In this document: positions 35,708 through 44,419 of the stretch, piece after piece
Layout of the letters: the number at the start of each line of letters is the position of its first letter
How positions within the stretch are numbered: the stretch's first letter is position 1
From: Sunxiuqinia elliptica
Lineage (GTDB): Bacteria > Bacteroidota > Bacteroidia > Bacteroidales > Prolixibacteraceae
Assembly: GCF_900113005.1 (NCBI RefSeq)
Contig: NZ_FONW01000004.1
Span: 1-64,000 of the forward strand
Reading direction: 5' to 3'
Length of the DNA: 64,000 nt
Translations under genes and position numbers: made by a program
The notes under the pieces: generated by a model
The model's input: only the letters and a program-made list of their open reading frames with translations
Databases searched by the model: none
What the model was told of the DNA's origin: nothing

Positions 35708-36577
35708 ATGAAAAGAAACATTCTAGTTGTAGCAAGTTTAGTTGTAGCCATTTTTTTAGCAAGCTGTAGCGGCGGACAAAAGAAAGGCGACTCTAAAGAA
35801 GCTAAAAAAGAAGTTACCATCGCCATGGTAAATTGGATTGAGTGTATCGCCAATACACACCTGGCAAAAGTAGTACTTGAAGAAAGAGGTTACGATGTAG
35901 AATTGGTTAATGCCGATGTAGCTCCAGTTTTTGCTGCAGTTGCCAAAGGCGATGCCGACCTGTTTATGGAGGTTTGGGAGCCAATTACACACGAATCATA
36001 CATCGAGAAATTTGGCTCACAGGTAGAACATCTGGGAACTGTTTATGATGACGGAAGATTAGCATTGATCGTTCCTGAATATGTAAGCATCAACTCGATT
36101 GACGAGCTAAATAGCCAAAAAGACAAATTTGATGGTCAAATCATTGGAATTAACCCAGGTGCCGGAATCATGGGTGTTACTGAGCAGGTAATAAAAGATT
36201 ACGACCTGGATTTTGAGCTTGTAGCATCCAGTGAAGCAGGAATGCTTGCCTCCTTGAAAAAAGCCTATGACAGAAAAGAATGGATTGCAGTAACCGGTTG
36301 GAAACCTCACACTAAATTTGCCCGTTACGATCTGAAACTTCTGAAAGACCCTAAAGGAACCATGGGACAAGCAGAGACCATTTCTGTAATTGCAACAAAA
36401 GGCTGGTCGGAAGCAAACCCTGAGTTGGCTCCATTCTTCAAAAATTTCAAGATGAATGATGACCAGTTAGGTTCATTGATGGTTGCTATCGAGAATGCTC
36501 CAGGGCAAGAAGATAAAGCTGCCTTAAACTGGTACAAAGAAAATAAAGAACTTGTTGACGGCTGGTTCAACAACTAG
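35708..36577 (+). CDS. proX: Glycine betaine/choline-type ABC transporter binding protein
   Basis: A 289-residue substrate-binding lipoprotein: FLASC gives C20. The OpuAC/ProX domain shows the aromatic residues expected for a quaternary-ammonium box in MVNWIEC, FMEVWEPITH and VTGWKPHTKF. Other blocks are DGRLALIVPEYV and INPGAGIMGVTEQVI. Glycine betaine, proline betaine or a related osmolyte is likely; exact preference cannot be read. Closes the porin-ATPase-permease-binding-protein operon, with a strong terminator 30 bases after the stop. Confidence 0.93.
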   Translation: MKRNILVVASLVVAIFLASCSGGQKKGDSKEAKKEVTIAMVNWIECIANTHLAKVVLEERGYDVELVNADVAPVFAAVAKGDADLFMEVWEPITHESYIEKFGSQVEHLGTVYDDGRLALIVPEYVSINSIDELNSQKDKFDGQIIGINPGAGIMGVTEQVIKDYDLDFELVASSEAGMLASLKKAYDRKEWIAVTGWKPHTKFARYDLKLLKDPKGTMGQAETISVIATKGWSEANPELAPFFKNFKMNDDQLGSLMVAIENAPGQEDKAALNWYKENKELVDGWFNN

Positions 36578-36607
36578 ATCAATCAACAGTATTCCATACT
36601 CGTATAC

Positions 36608-36638
36608 AAAAAGGGCTCTGCAGTGCAGAGCCCTTTTT
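36608..36638. terminator. Bidirectional terminator
   Basis: A perfect 15-base inverted repeat AAAAAGGGCTCTGCA / TGCAGAGCCCTTTTT with one central base. It serves both proX and the convergent GH92 gene. Confidence 0.9.
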
Positions 36639-36667
36639 GGTATCTATTTTCAGCATTATAGCTTCTT

Positions 36668-38902
36668 TTAGGGATGTTCATTGGTCATCTCAAACACCAA
36701 CTCACCACCTGCCATCACATCTTTGTGCAAAAGCTTTAAATCATCAATCGGCTTTCCATTAATCGTGACAGATTTCACGTAAATATTTTCTGGCGACACA
36801 TTGTTGGCTTTCACGGTAAATACGTTGCCATCCTCCAATTGAATTTTCGCTTCGTTCCACAGTGGAGTACCAATGTTGTAATACGACTCGCCCGGACAAA
36901 GTGGATAAAATCCTAACGAAGAGAAGATATACCAAGCCGACATTTGACCACAGTCTTCGTTATTCACCATACCATCCACAGCATTGGCGTACATGGTATT
37001 CCGAATTTCGTTGATCAAACGCTGGCTTTTCCAAGCGCTATTGGTATAATTATACAAGTAAGGAATATGATGTCCTGGTTCATCGCCATGTCCATACTTC
37101 CCAATAAAGCCTGAAATGTCCACATGCTGATCGCCAACCATTGGTGTATTGTTCGCCAACATGGCATCCATATCTTTTTCAAAAGCTTCAGTTCCTCCTT
37201 TTAAAGCAACCAGGTCTTCGACATTATGCGGAACAAAATAGTCGTAAGCCCAGAAGTTTCCAGAAATATAATGAGGTAACAGGTTATCCCATTTGTTCAT
37301 CTCAACATCATCATGCCACGTTCCATTTTCTCCTTTCATCCAAAAGCGATGTTTATCCTTCTGAAAGAGGTTACGGTAGTTTTCTGAGCGTTTAAAGTAC
37401 TGCTCAGCAACATCCTCTTTCCCTAATTTTTGAGCCAGTGAAGCAATGCTCCAGTCGTTATAGGCATACTCCAATGTTTTCGAAACAGATTTATCAACGC
37501 TGGAAGGAACATAGCCTAATTCAATGTACTCATTCAATCCACAAGCTCCATCACTACTACTTTCCTTACAAGTTAACGAAGCATCAATCATTGCTTCCAA
37601 TGCTTTTTCCGGATCAATTCCTTTAACACCTTTAGCCAAGGCATCATTAATCATGGATACTGAATGATAGCCAATCATACAAACATTATCGTAGCCCGTA
37701 AGCTCCCAAACCGGCATGGTCCCATTTCCATCATGATATCTTGCAATCAACGAATTGGCAAAATCAGCGGTTGTTTTCTGATCAATAATTGACAATAGCG
37801 GATGCGTTGCTCTAAACGTATCCCATAGCGAGAAGGTACTGTAATTGGCAAAACCATCAGCCTGAAGTTTTTGATCCAGAGCCCAGTATTTCCCATCCAC
37901 ATCCATCCACAGGTTAGGCGCAATAAAATTGTGATACAAGCCTGTGTAGAAGATTGTCTTCTGATCTTCCGTACCTCCAGTCACCTGAATCCGTGAAAGC
38001 TTTTCCTCCCACTTCGCTTTTGCTTCAGCCAAAACGGTATCAAAATCTTTCCCTGAAGCTTCTACTTTCAGATTTTTATCGGCGCCTTCCTGGCTAACTC
38101 CAGAAATTGCAACCTTAACTTCAATTTGCTCTCCTTCTTCGGTTTCAAAGCTCACCCAAGCTTTAGCATCTTCCGCTTCTGCTTCAATCTGCCCTTCCAG
38201 CTTCTGGCCATCTTTATATACCCCTGCTGCCGAAAATGGCTTAGAAAACTTTGCGGTAAAATAAGTCGTACGCTCTCCGCCCCAGCCTGTGCTATGCGAA
38301 TACCCCCGAACCACATCCTTTCCAACGGATACACTGGAAAGCAAAGTCTTTCCAAAAATTTTATGAGTCGGGTCAAAAATCACATGGGCAGCATCACTCT
38401 TTGGAAAAGTATAACGATGAATCCCAACACGCTCAGTCGTTGTTAGCTCAGCATCGATAGCATAATCTTTCAAAAATACGCGGTAATACCCCGCTGATGC
38501 TTCTTCGTTATCATGACTAAACCGCGAACGGAATCCTTCATCCGGATTCTCCTTGCTGCCCGGCACCATTTTTACCTCTCCAGTTGTTGGCATCACCAAG
38601 ATATCGCCTAAATCGGACCATCCAGTACCACTCAGGTGAGTATGACTAAAGCCCATCAACGAATTATCACTTTGGTGATATCCCGAACACCAGTCCCATC
38701 CTTTTGTATCGCCATCCGGGCTAAGCTGTACCATCCCAAAAGGAACTGTCGCCCCCGGAAAAGTATGCACATGACCTCCGGTTCCAATAAAGGGATCGAC
38801 ATAGTCCAAAACGGACGGCACCGACTGAACTTCCTGCTTTTGAGGCGCATTACAAGCCTGCAGAAAGCAACATGCAACAAATAGTATTGCAGATAATCTC
38901 AT
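36668..38902 (-). CDS. GH92 family alpha-mannosidase lipoprotein
   Basis: A 744-residue exported glycosidase with lipobox LQAC (C17). It opens with the GH92 hallmark DYVDPFIGTGGHVHTFPGA and PFGMVQLSPDG. The catalytic acid region is GHGDEPGHHIPYLY and the base region is NEDCGQMSAWYIFSSLGFYP. GH92 enzymes are Ca2+-dependent exo-alpha-mannosidases, mostly alpha-1,2 or alpha-1,3, acting on N-glycans or fungal mannan. Here it is alone, not in a SusCD locus, with its own promoter core at 38947-38954. Confidence 0.95.
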   Translation of the reverse strand: MRLSAILFVACCFLQACNAPQKQEVQSVPSVLDYVDPFIGTGGHVHTFPGATVPFGMVQLSPDGDTKGWDWCSGYHQSDNSLMGFSHTHLSGTGWSDLGDILVMPTTGEVKMVPGSKENPDEGFRSRFSHDNEEASAGYYRVFLKDYAIDAELTTTERVGIHRYTFPKSDAAHVIFDPTHKIFGKTLLSSVSVGKDVVRGYSHSTGWGGERTTYFTAKFSKPFSAAGVYKDGQKLEGQIEAEAEDAKAWVSFETEEGEQIEVKVAISGVSQEGADKNLKVEASGKDFDTVLAEAKAKWEEKLSRIQVTGGTEDQKTIFYTGLYHNFIAPNLWMDVDGKYWALDQKLQADGFANYSTFSLWDTFRATHPLLSIIDQKTTADFANSLIARYHDGNGTMPVWELTGYDNVCMIGYHSVSMINDALAKGVKGIDPEKALEAMIDASLTCKESSSDGACGLNEYIELGYVPSSVDKSVSKTLEYAYNDWSIASLAQKLGKEDVAEQYFKRSENYRNLFQKDKHRFWMKGENGTWHDDVEMNKWDNLLPHYISGNFWAYDYFVPHNVEDLVALKGGTEAFEKDMDAMLANNTPMVGDQHVDISGFIGKYGHGDEPGHHIPYLYNYTNSAWKSQRLINEIRNTMYANAVDGMVNNEDCGQMSAWYIFSSLGFYPLCPGESYYNIGTPLWNEAKIQLEDGNVFTVKANNVSPENIYVKSVTINGKPIDDLKLLHKDVMAGGELVFEMTNEHP

Positions 38903-38946
38903 TCGTGTAATTTTATAGTTAGTATTTCTATTGATTCTACCGGGAA

Positions 38947-38954
38947 CAAAGGTA
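38947..38954 (-). promoter_or_regulatory. Promoter core for the GH92 gene
   Basis: TACCTTTG on the minus strand matches TAnnTTTG, 45 bases upstream of the start codon. Confidence 0.5.
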
Positions 38955-39046
38955 AAAAAACAGACGAACTAACAGGGAGAAATGATCTTAACGAAGAATG
39001 AATAGTCGTTGTTAATCAAGCTTACTCTTTGAAAATACAAATTGAC

Positions 39047-39967
39047 TCAGTCTGCAACATGTTCTGGCTTCTTTTGCAGGTAGGGATTGTCGTTGTTAGT
39101 TATCAACCGAACTCCCCCTTTAATAATTTCAATATTGATTTCTTTAAACTTACCAATCACCTCACCATCAAGTTGTAACAATCGCTCCTCTGAAAACTTA
39201 ATTCGTGCCTTATCGGTGCTTATTACAAGTTCATTCAGGTTATCATGGTAACTATCGTTAAATCTAGATAAGCCTGCTTTTATTAAGGCGTTGGCATCAA
39301 TCTTTTTGACAACCACAATTTCAAACTTTCCATCCATTGGATTCCCTTTGATATTTAAGGGAACGCCGGTTCCATATTTACGGGAATTACAAATGGCGAC
39401 CATGACTCCTTTCTCTTGAATGGTTTCCTCGTTGGCTTCAATCTGAAGTTCAAAGGGATTAGTATTAGATAATTCTTCCAAAAAATACTTTGCATAAGTA
39501 ATCAAACCTCTATCCTCATCTTTCTCATACGCCTCAACAATCTGTGCATTGATTCCAACATCACCAATATGGATCGAATAGTGCTTATCGTTAACAACAA
39601 GCAAATCAAGTTCACCGATAACATTCGAAAGAACGAGATCTTTCAAAGCTTCCATGGGTTCGGAGTTGACATTCAGTTCGGCAGCCATTCCATTAGCTGA
39701 TCCTAAGGGGATAATTCCCATTGGCATTTTAAGCTCCAAAAGTGCCAAGGCAGTAAACAAACTCGTTCCATCACCTCCTACCGAAGCAACTCGATCAGGC
39801 TTGAACTCCTCCAGCACCTTTTTCAATTTTGCAGCATCATTATTACCCGTGGTTTTAAAGAAATGAGACTCAATTCCATACTTATGGCAAAACGCCCCCG
39901 CTCGCTCCAGGAAGGGTGCCTTGTCGATTCCTCCTGAAATAGGATTGATAACAAAAAGTAATTTCAT
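39047..39967 (-). CDS. Diacylglycerol kinase-family lipid kinase
   Basis: A 306-residue DAGK/YegS-type kinase. Motifs: FVINPISGG at 4-12, VGGDGTSLFTALALL (nucleotide binding, about 62-76) and IPLGSANGMAAEL in place of the usual PLGTGND. The C-terminal half holds the lipid-binding beta-sandwich with LDLLVVNDKHY and LLQLDGEV. It phosphorylates a lipid such as diacylglycerol or a sphingoid base. The next gene upstream on the same strand encodes an App1-type phosphatidate phosphatase 52 bases away, the opposite reaction. The substrate is open, since Bacteroidota also make sphingolipids. Confidence 0.9.
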   Translation of the reverse strand: MKLLFVINPISGGIDKAPFLERAGAFCHKYGIESHFFKTTGNNDAAKLKKVLEEFKPDRVASVGGDGTSLFTALALLELKMPMGIIPLGSANGMAAELNVNSEPMEALKDLVLSNVIGELDLLVVNDKHYSIHIGDVGINAQIVEAYEKDEDRGLITYAKYFLEELSNTNPFELQIEANEETIQEKGVMVAICNSRKYGTGVPLNIKGNPMDGKFEIVVVKKIDANALIKAGLSRFNDSYHDNLNELVISTDKARIKFSEERLLQLDGEVIGKFKEINIEIIKGGVRLITNNDNPYLQKKPEHVAD

Positions 39968-40019
39968 TTCATCTAAAATTAGTTGTTTCTAATCGCATGT
40001 CACCATGTTGTTCCCAAAC

Positions 40020-40934
40020 TCACGTCTCCATCACATCCAGTTCGTCGTCAGCGCTAAAATAGGTCACCGGAACCCCTGAAGACTTCAAATCGTCCATCAT
40101 TTGCTGTCGGGACGCAGATAACTTCTGTCGGGTTTTCCGAATATAAACCTGCTGTATTTTATCCGGAAACAACTTGACAACGTCCCGATATATGCGCACA
40201 TCATGCTGGCTATCATCTCCCAACAAAATATAGCGTTCAATTCCAGCATGCTCAATCAAAAAACGAATGTGACTGATTTTGTAATTTACATCTTTTTTAG
40301 GATTGAATAATCTTAAGAAACTCAAATAAGGCGTAAGAAAAATCATTCCTTTCGGTAAGCCATTGTGCCTGATAAAGGCAATTAAAGCTCCCAACAGGTT
40401 ACTTTCGCTTCTGGAGATATAGAAAAAACATGCGTTTTGCTTTTTTGCTTTCTCAAACACGCTTCGAGTAAAAGGGATGCCAACTCTTTTGTTCGGAACC
40501 TTAAAAGCTAAAGTCCTTATCCGCTTGAAAAAGTTAGCTGTGTGAGAAACAACAATCGTATCGTCAATATCCGAAATCACTCCGAGCTTACTCAACGACT
40601 CTTGAAACACCAAAGGATAATCTTGCACATGCTCTACGGGAACCTCGCTCCCAGGAAGAAAGACCTTTATTTCATCCTGATGTCCTCCATTGGCAATCAA
40701 TTCAAAATAGCCGTCTTTATCAGTAGATGAATGTAGTTCATTAGCTCCTACAGTAACTCTGATCTCCTTATTAGCATAAGTTGCCGTGAAATACGAGCGT
40801 CCTATTTTGAGGAAATTACGGAAGCCACTTACTTTTTTGTCGTAGTGATAAGGAGCATATTTCAGCAACGTACCACGAATCAGTGATCGCTGGTTCGTTA
40901 AATGTAAAACTGATATTTGCCAAACAACAGGCAT
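40020..40934 (-). CDS. App1-like phosphatidate phosphatase (DUF2183)
   Basis: A 304-residue protein with the DUF2183/App1 catalytic domain in its C-terminal half. The HAD-like nucleophile motif is ISDIDDTIVVS, the hydrolase-core serine region FYISRSESN, and the acidic motif LLGDDSQHDVRIY. The N-terminal part is a beta-rich domain (IRVTVGANELHSSTDKDGYFEL) reminiscent of the App1 N-terminal region. Yeast App1 converts phosphatidic acid to diacylglycerol. Cotranscription with a diacylglycerol kinase suggests membrane-lipid turnover. Confidence 0.87.
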   Translation of the reverse strand: MPVVWQISVLHLTNQRSLIRGTLLKYAPYHYDKKVSGFRNFLKIGRSYFTATYANKEIRVTVGANELHSSTDKDGYFELIANGGHQDEIKVFLPGSEVPVEHVQDYPLVFQESLSKLGVISDIDDTIVVSHTANFFKRIRTLAFKVPNKRVGIPFTRSVFEKAKKQNACFFYISRSESNLLGALIAFIRHNGLPKGMIFLTPYLSFLRLFNPKKDVNYKISHIRFLIEHAGIERYILLGDDSQHDVRIYRDVVKLFPDKIQQVYIRKTRQKLSASRQQMMDDLKSSGVPVTYFSADDELDVMET

Positions 40935-40984
40935 AGTTAGACCTCAATGAAATTTTCGTACAATTACCTTAGGAACTAAAAATG

Positions 40985-40992
40985 CAAACATA
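40985..40992 (-). promoter_or_regulatory. Promoter core for the App1-like/DAGK operon
   Basis: TATGTTTG on the minus strand matches TAnnTTTG, 51 bases upstream of the App1-like start. Confidence 0.45.
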
Positions 40993-41097
40993 ACACTTCG
41001 CTAAAAGTTTGCATGGACTTCAGTGTTTTTAGTACAACTCTTTCACTTTCGTTTTTCAAAAAGAAGATCTTCTTGATTATGCAGCTAGCCCACCCAC

Positions 41098-41700
41098 TCA
41101 AAGTTCATAAGACAAGCCAAGGTGAACGCCATTTTCCAGCAAACGTTCGTGATACTTCTCAGAAGAAAAAGGAACTAACGCGTGAGCTCTTGCATTAGCT
41201 TTCAAGACAAATGAAAGTTTTGGAATGACAGGAACTGAACACCCAACCCCCAGGTTTATTCCAACCCCGCTCTGAGAGTCAACTGAGCCGGAAGATGTTA
41301 AATCCAAATCCAACAGTGCCCCTCCATCCAGAAAAAAGTATTTTAGAAAATTCAGGCGAACCCCAATTGGAATTACAACTAAATCTAGCTGTTCCTCCCT
41401 CGAAACAGCATTCACATCAGGGCCAACATTCGGATTAATTTGCACCTTATGATGGGCATATTCAAGACCGGTTTGCCATTCCAACAGTGAATTTATTGAT
41501 CGAAGGTAGGTCAGCCCTACGGAAAAATAACTGACTCCATCATACGAAGGAGCTCCAACTAAATCTTGAAATTGAATCAAATCATTTTCTCCAAACAAGG
41601 AAGTAGTAAGTTCAAGTTTTTGTTTTTCAGCATTTTTAGATGGTTGTGCAAAACTCAAAGCACATTGAAAAAGCAAGACAAGGCAAACTAATTTTTTCAT
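41098..41700 (-). CDS. Outer-membrane beta-barrel protein
   Basis: A 200-residue protein with a signal peptide (about 1-18, ending SFAQ) and amphipathic strands throughout, closing with HLGLSYEL. Repeated segments such as YFSVGLTYLRSI, IPIGVRLNFLKYFFLDGGALLDL and GINLGVGCSVPV fit the small eight-stranded PorT/OmpA-like barrels common in Bacteroidota. Its function is not known. It stands alone with long spacers on the upstream side. Confidence 0.8.
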   Translation of the reverse strand: MKKLVCLVLLFQCALSFAQPSKNAEKQKLELTTSLFGENDLIQFQDLVGAPSYDGVSYFSVGLTYLRSINSLLEWQTGLEYAHHKVQINPNVGPDVNAVSREEQLDLVVIPIGVRLNFLKYFFLDGGALLDLDLTSSGSVDSQSGVGINLGVGCSVPVIPKLSFVLKANARAHALVPFSSEKYHERLLENGVHLGLSYEL

Positions 41701-42459
41701 TGTTGTTAGTTGTTAGTTTAATGGGTGAAAAAAATATGAAATAGAACACAATAATTCTTGTGATTTAACGATGCATTACCTAAGTTTAAACCTTTCAGAA
41801 TAACTGAAGATATCAGCACAGACAAAAAGCATAAAGCACACCAAATTACAATCAATCAAAGTACATTACAAACACCATTTGGCGTGATTATGCTTCTGTC
41901 GTGCTTTTATTCTTTTAAAGCTACAACCATAAGATGAAAAACAACACAGGAAGCTGCGTTGAAAAATACTTTTTTTCAAAAAAATTTAGGATTCTTATTG
42001 TTAGATTTGGAGTTAACACTCCCATTCATTCGTAGATCGATCTATGATGCTCGAAGATGCCATTTTTCAGTTTCTTTCAACCCAAAAAAATTATGCAAGT
42101 ATGATCAATGGGGAGTAAATTATGTAATATTGCCCTAAATCCATCCCCTCTTAAAACATCAATCCTCAGCGCTCGAATAGCAGTCAATAAAAAACCAGTT
42201 TAGAAACTATCCGAAAACTATTCACTAGAAGCAATCCACAATTAGTCTTTCAGTGACTGCAAATGTATTAAAAAATCTGAGACAAGGAAACCTTATTCCA
42301 TACAAGTGGGCAGTTCACGACATTCACCCGAAACGCCTATAAATAATACGCCACTCGCTCACAAAAGAATAGCTGCGGTAGCTTATCATTTTATATCGAT
42401 AAAAATTAATCTAAAATTTTCTGCAGCGACCAACAAAGCATGCCATAACGCATATTACA
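41701..42459. other. Long intergenic region without a recognised gene
   Basis: About 760 bases, the largest gap in the window. It holds a perfect 12-base palindrome TAGATCGATCTA (42033-42044) and a possible long-range pairing AAGCATAA (about 41828) with TTATGCTT (about 41887). A 120-codon frame at 42306-42668 overlaps hemH on the other strand and looks like a shadow. The stretch could be a decayed gene or hold a regulatory RNA; nothing firm can be said. Confidence 0.4.
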
Positions 42460-43476
42460 CTATGGCTCCAAAATTAAATCTTTCAAGGTTTCGATCCATA
42501 ATGGGTGATCATTTAAGCTTTCAACCAGTTGTATTTTCTCACCTCCATATTCCTCAAATAGCTCTTGATATTCGACGCCAATTTCAATTGTTGTTTCCAA
42601 ACAGTCTGCGACAAAAGCCGGAGCCACGAATAAAATTCGCTTCACGCCCTCCTTGGCCTTTTGGATAACCAATTCATCAGAAAATGGAGTAAGCCAGTTT
42701 TTGGTCAGGCGCGATTGAAAAGAAACGGAGTAATCCTCACGCTCTAAGCCTAGCGACTGAGCCAGCAGGCGCGTTGTCTCATAACAGGTAGCTTTGTAGC
42801 AATACTTGCCGTGAACAGGCATTTCCTGCTCACAAGTACATGATGTCGAGGGAACCTCTGGATGTACTTTATCAACCTGACGATTGGGGAGCCCATGATA
42901 CGAAAAAACAATATGATCGTATGCGTCCGGCTGATAGGATTTTATTCGCTCAGTAAAAGCTTTGATAAATGTTGGATGATTGTAAAACTGACTAACCATC
43001 CTAATTTCAGGAATAACATTCCATTTAGCGACTTCGCGCGAAACAAACTGAGCAATAGTTCCTGTTGTTGATGAAGCATACTGCGGAAACACTGGCACTA
43101 CAATCATCCGCCCATAGCGTTCATCTCGCACTTGACGCAACACCTTTCGCAAATGTGGATTTTGGTAACGCATAGCGGTGAATACCTGAAATTCATCCCC
43201 AAAAGCTTCCTGAAGCTTCTCCCGGTTTTTCTCTGCGTTAATCAGTAAAGGCGAACCTTTCGGAGTCCAAAGCATCTCATACAGTTTGGTCGATTTTGGT
43301 GCCCGAAAAGGAACAATAATCAAGTTGACTAGCAATTTTTGTGGAATCAATGGCAAATCAATCACCCGGCGATCATTCAAAAACTCGAATAAATAGCGCC
43401 TTACTGCCGGAACTTTAGGTTCATCTGGCGTTCCTACGTTTACTAACAATACAGCTGTTCTCTTCGAATTATCCAT
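42460..43476 (-). CDS. hemH: Ferrochelatase
   Basis: A 338-residue enzyme from the ATG at 43476 (a TTG six bases upstream is also open). It inserts Fe(II) into protoporphyrin IX, the last step of heme b synthesis. Family blocks: LLVNVGTPDEP near the start, PQYASSTTG, HIVFSYHGLPNRQVDK with the catalytic histidine, YCYKATCYETTRLLA and SFQSRLTKNWLTPF. A CTCEQEMPVHGKYCYKATC cysteine pattern is present, and FAPAFVADCLETTIEIG with the conserved glutamate follows. Last gene of the heme operon. Confidence 0.96.
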   Translation of the reverse strand: MDNSKRTAVLLVNVGTPDEPKVPAVRRYLFEFLNDRRVIDLPLIPQKLLVNLIIVPFRAPKSTKLYEMLWTPKGSPLLINAEKNREKLQEAFGDEFQVFTAMRYQNPHLRKVLRQVRDERYGRMIVVPVFPQYASSTTGTIAQFVSREVAKWNVIPEIRMVSQFYNHPTFIKAFTERIKSYQPDAYDHIVFSYHGLPNRQVDKVHPEVPSTSCTCEQEMPVHGKYCYKATCYETTRLLAQSLGLEREDYSVSFQSRLTKNWLTPFSDELVIQKAKEGVKRILFVAPAFVADCLETTIEIGVEYQELFEEYGGEKIQLVESLNDHPLWIETLKDLILEP

Positions 43477-43511
43477 AAGCAACTATTTCGTTTTCATTTA
43501 AAACAACAACC

Positions 43512-44411
43512 TCAATCTATGTTTACCCAGTCTACGTCTTTTTTTAGCAAGCTCAATGTATTAGCCTCTGCCGAACCTTCTCGCGCTTGATAATCATACA
43601 CCCACGACGCCATTGGCGGCATACTCAGAAAAATAGATTCTGTTCGTCCATTGGATTCCAGACCGAACTTTGTTCCACGATCATAGAGCAAGTTAAACTC
43701 AACATAACGGCCTCTTCTTAAGGTCTGCCAGTTCTTTTCTTCCTCGGTGTATGCTTTCGCCCGGTTCGCATTCAACAGCGTGTTATAAATCCTCGGATAA
43801 GCCTCGGCCAAAGCCTGGGTAAAAGCAAAAAACTTTTCAAAATTCTCAATCCCTTCACCATCCTGATGATCAAAAAAGATTCCTCCAACCCCACGAGTCT
43901 CATTCCGGTGAGGCAAAAAGAAATAATCATCGGCCCATTTTTTATAGTCCGAGTAAAAATTCAAATCAAATTGATCACAAATTGATTTTAACTCCCGATG
44001 AAACCAGCCAGCTTCCTTTTTATTAACGAAGTGTGGAGTCAGATCAATCCCTCCTCCAAACCAAGCTTTTCCTGATCCCAGCTGGAAATAGCGCACATTC
44101 ATATGTGTTATTGGAGCATGGGGATTTCGCGGATGAATAATGGATGAAATACCTGTGGCAAAGTACGATTCTCCTTCCTCTATTTTCAATGCTTTTAGCA
44201 TCCTTTCACTAACGGTGCCTCCTACAGCCGAAAAGTTGACGGCAGCTTTTTCTATCGCATCACCATTGGTCAAAACCATGGTATAGCCATGTCCAATCTC
44301 TTTCTCCCAATGATCAGTTATGAAACGAGCCTTACCATCGGCTTCTTCCAATTCGGCACAAATTTGTTGTTGTAAATTCCGGAAAGCAAATGCAACCTTG
44401 TCATTTCTCAT
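43512..44411 (-). CDS. hemF: Coproporphyrinogen III oxidase, oxygen-dependent
   Basis: A 299-residue enzyme converting coproporphyrinogen III to protoporphyrinogen IX with O2. Typical blocks: GGTVSERMLKAL, FATGISSIIHPRNPHAPITHMNVRYF, WFGGGIDLTPHF, FFLPHRNETRGVGGIFFDH and RGRYVEFNLLYDRGTKFGLESNGRTESI. It is eight bases from the protoporphyrinogen oxidase gene and ends 36 bases before hemH. An oxygen-independent counterpart, hemN, is in the same operon. Confidence 0.97.
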   Translation of the reverse strand: MRNDKVAFAFRNLQQQICAELEEADGKARFITDHWEKEIGHGYTMVLTNGDAIEKAAVNFSAVGGTVSERMLKALKIEEGESYFATGISSIIHPRNPHAPITHMNVRYFQLGSGKAWFGGGIDLTPHFVNKKEAGWFHRELKSICDQFDLNFYSDYKKWADDYFFLPHRNETRGVGGIFFDHQDGEGIENFEKFFAFTQALAEAYPRIYNTLLNANRAKAYTEEEKNWQTLRRGRYVEFNLLYDRGTKFGLESNGRTESIFLSMPPMASWVYDYQAREGSAEANTLSLLKKDVDWVNID

Positions 44412-44419
44412 GATAGTTC

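Noticed and set aside
42306-42668. 120-codon rightward frame at the 3' side of hemH
   Set aside because: Half of it is antisense to hemH and the rest shows no protein-like pattern.
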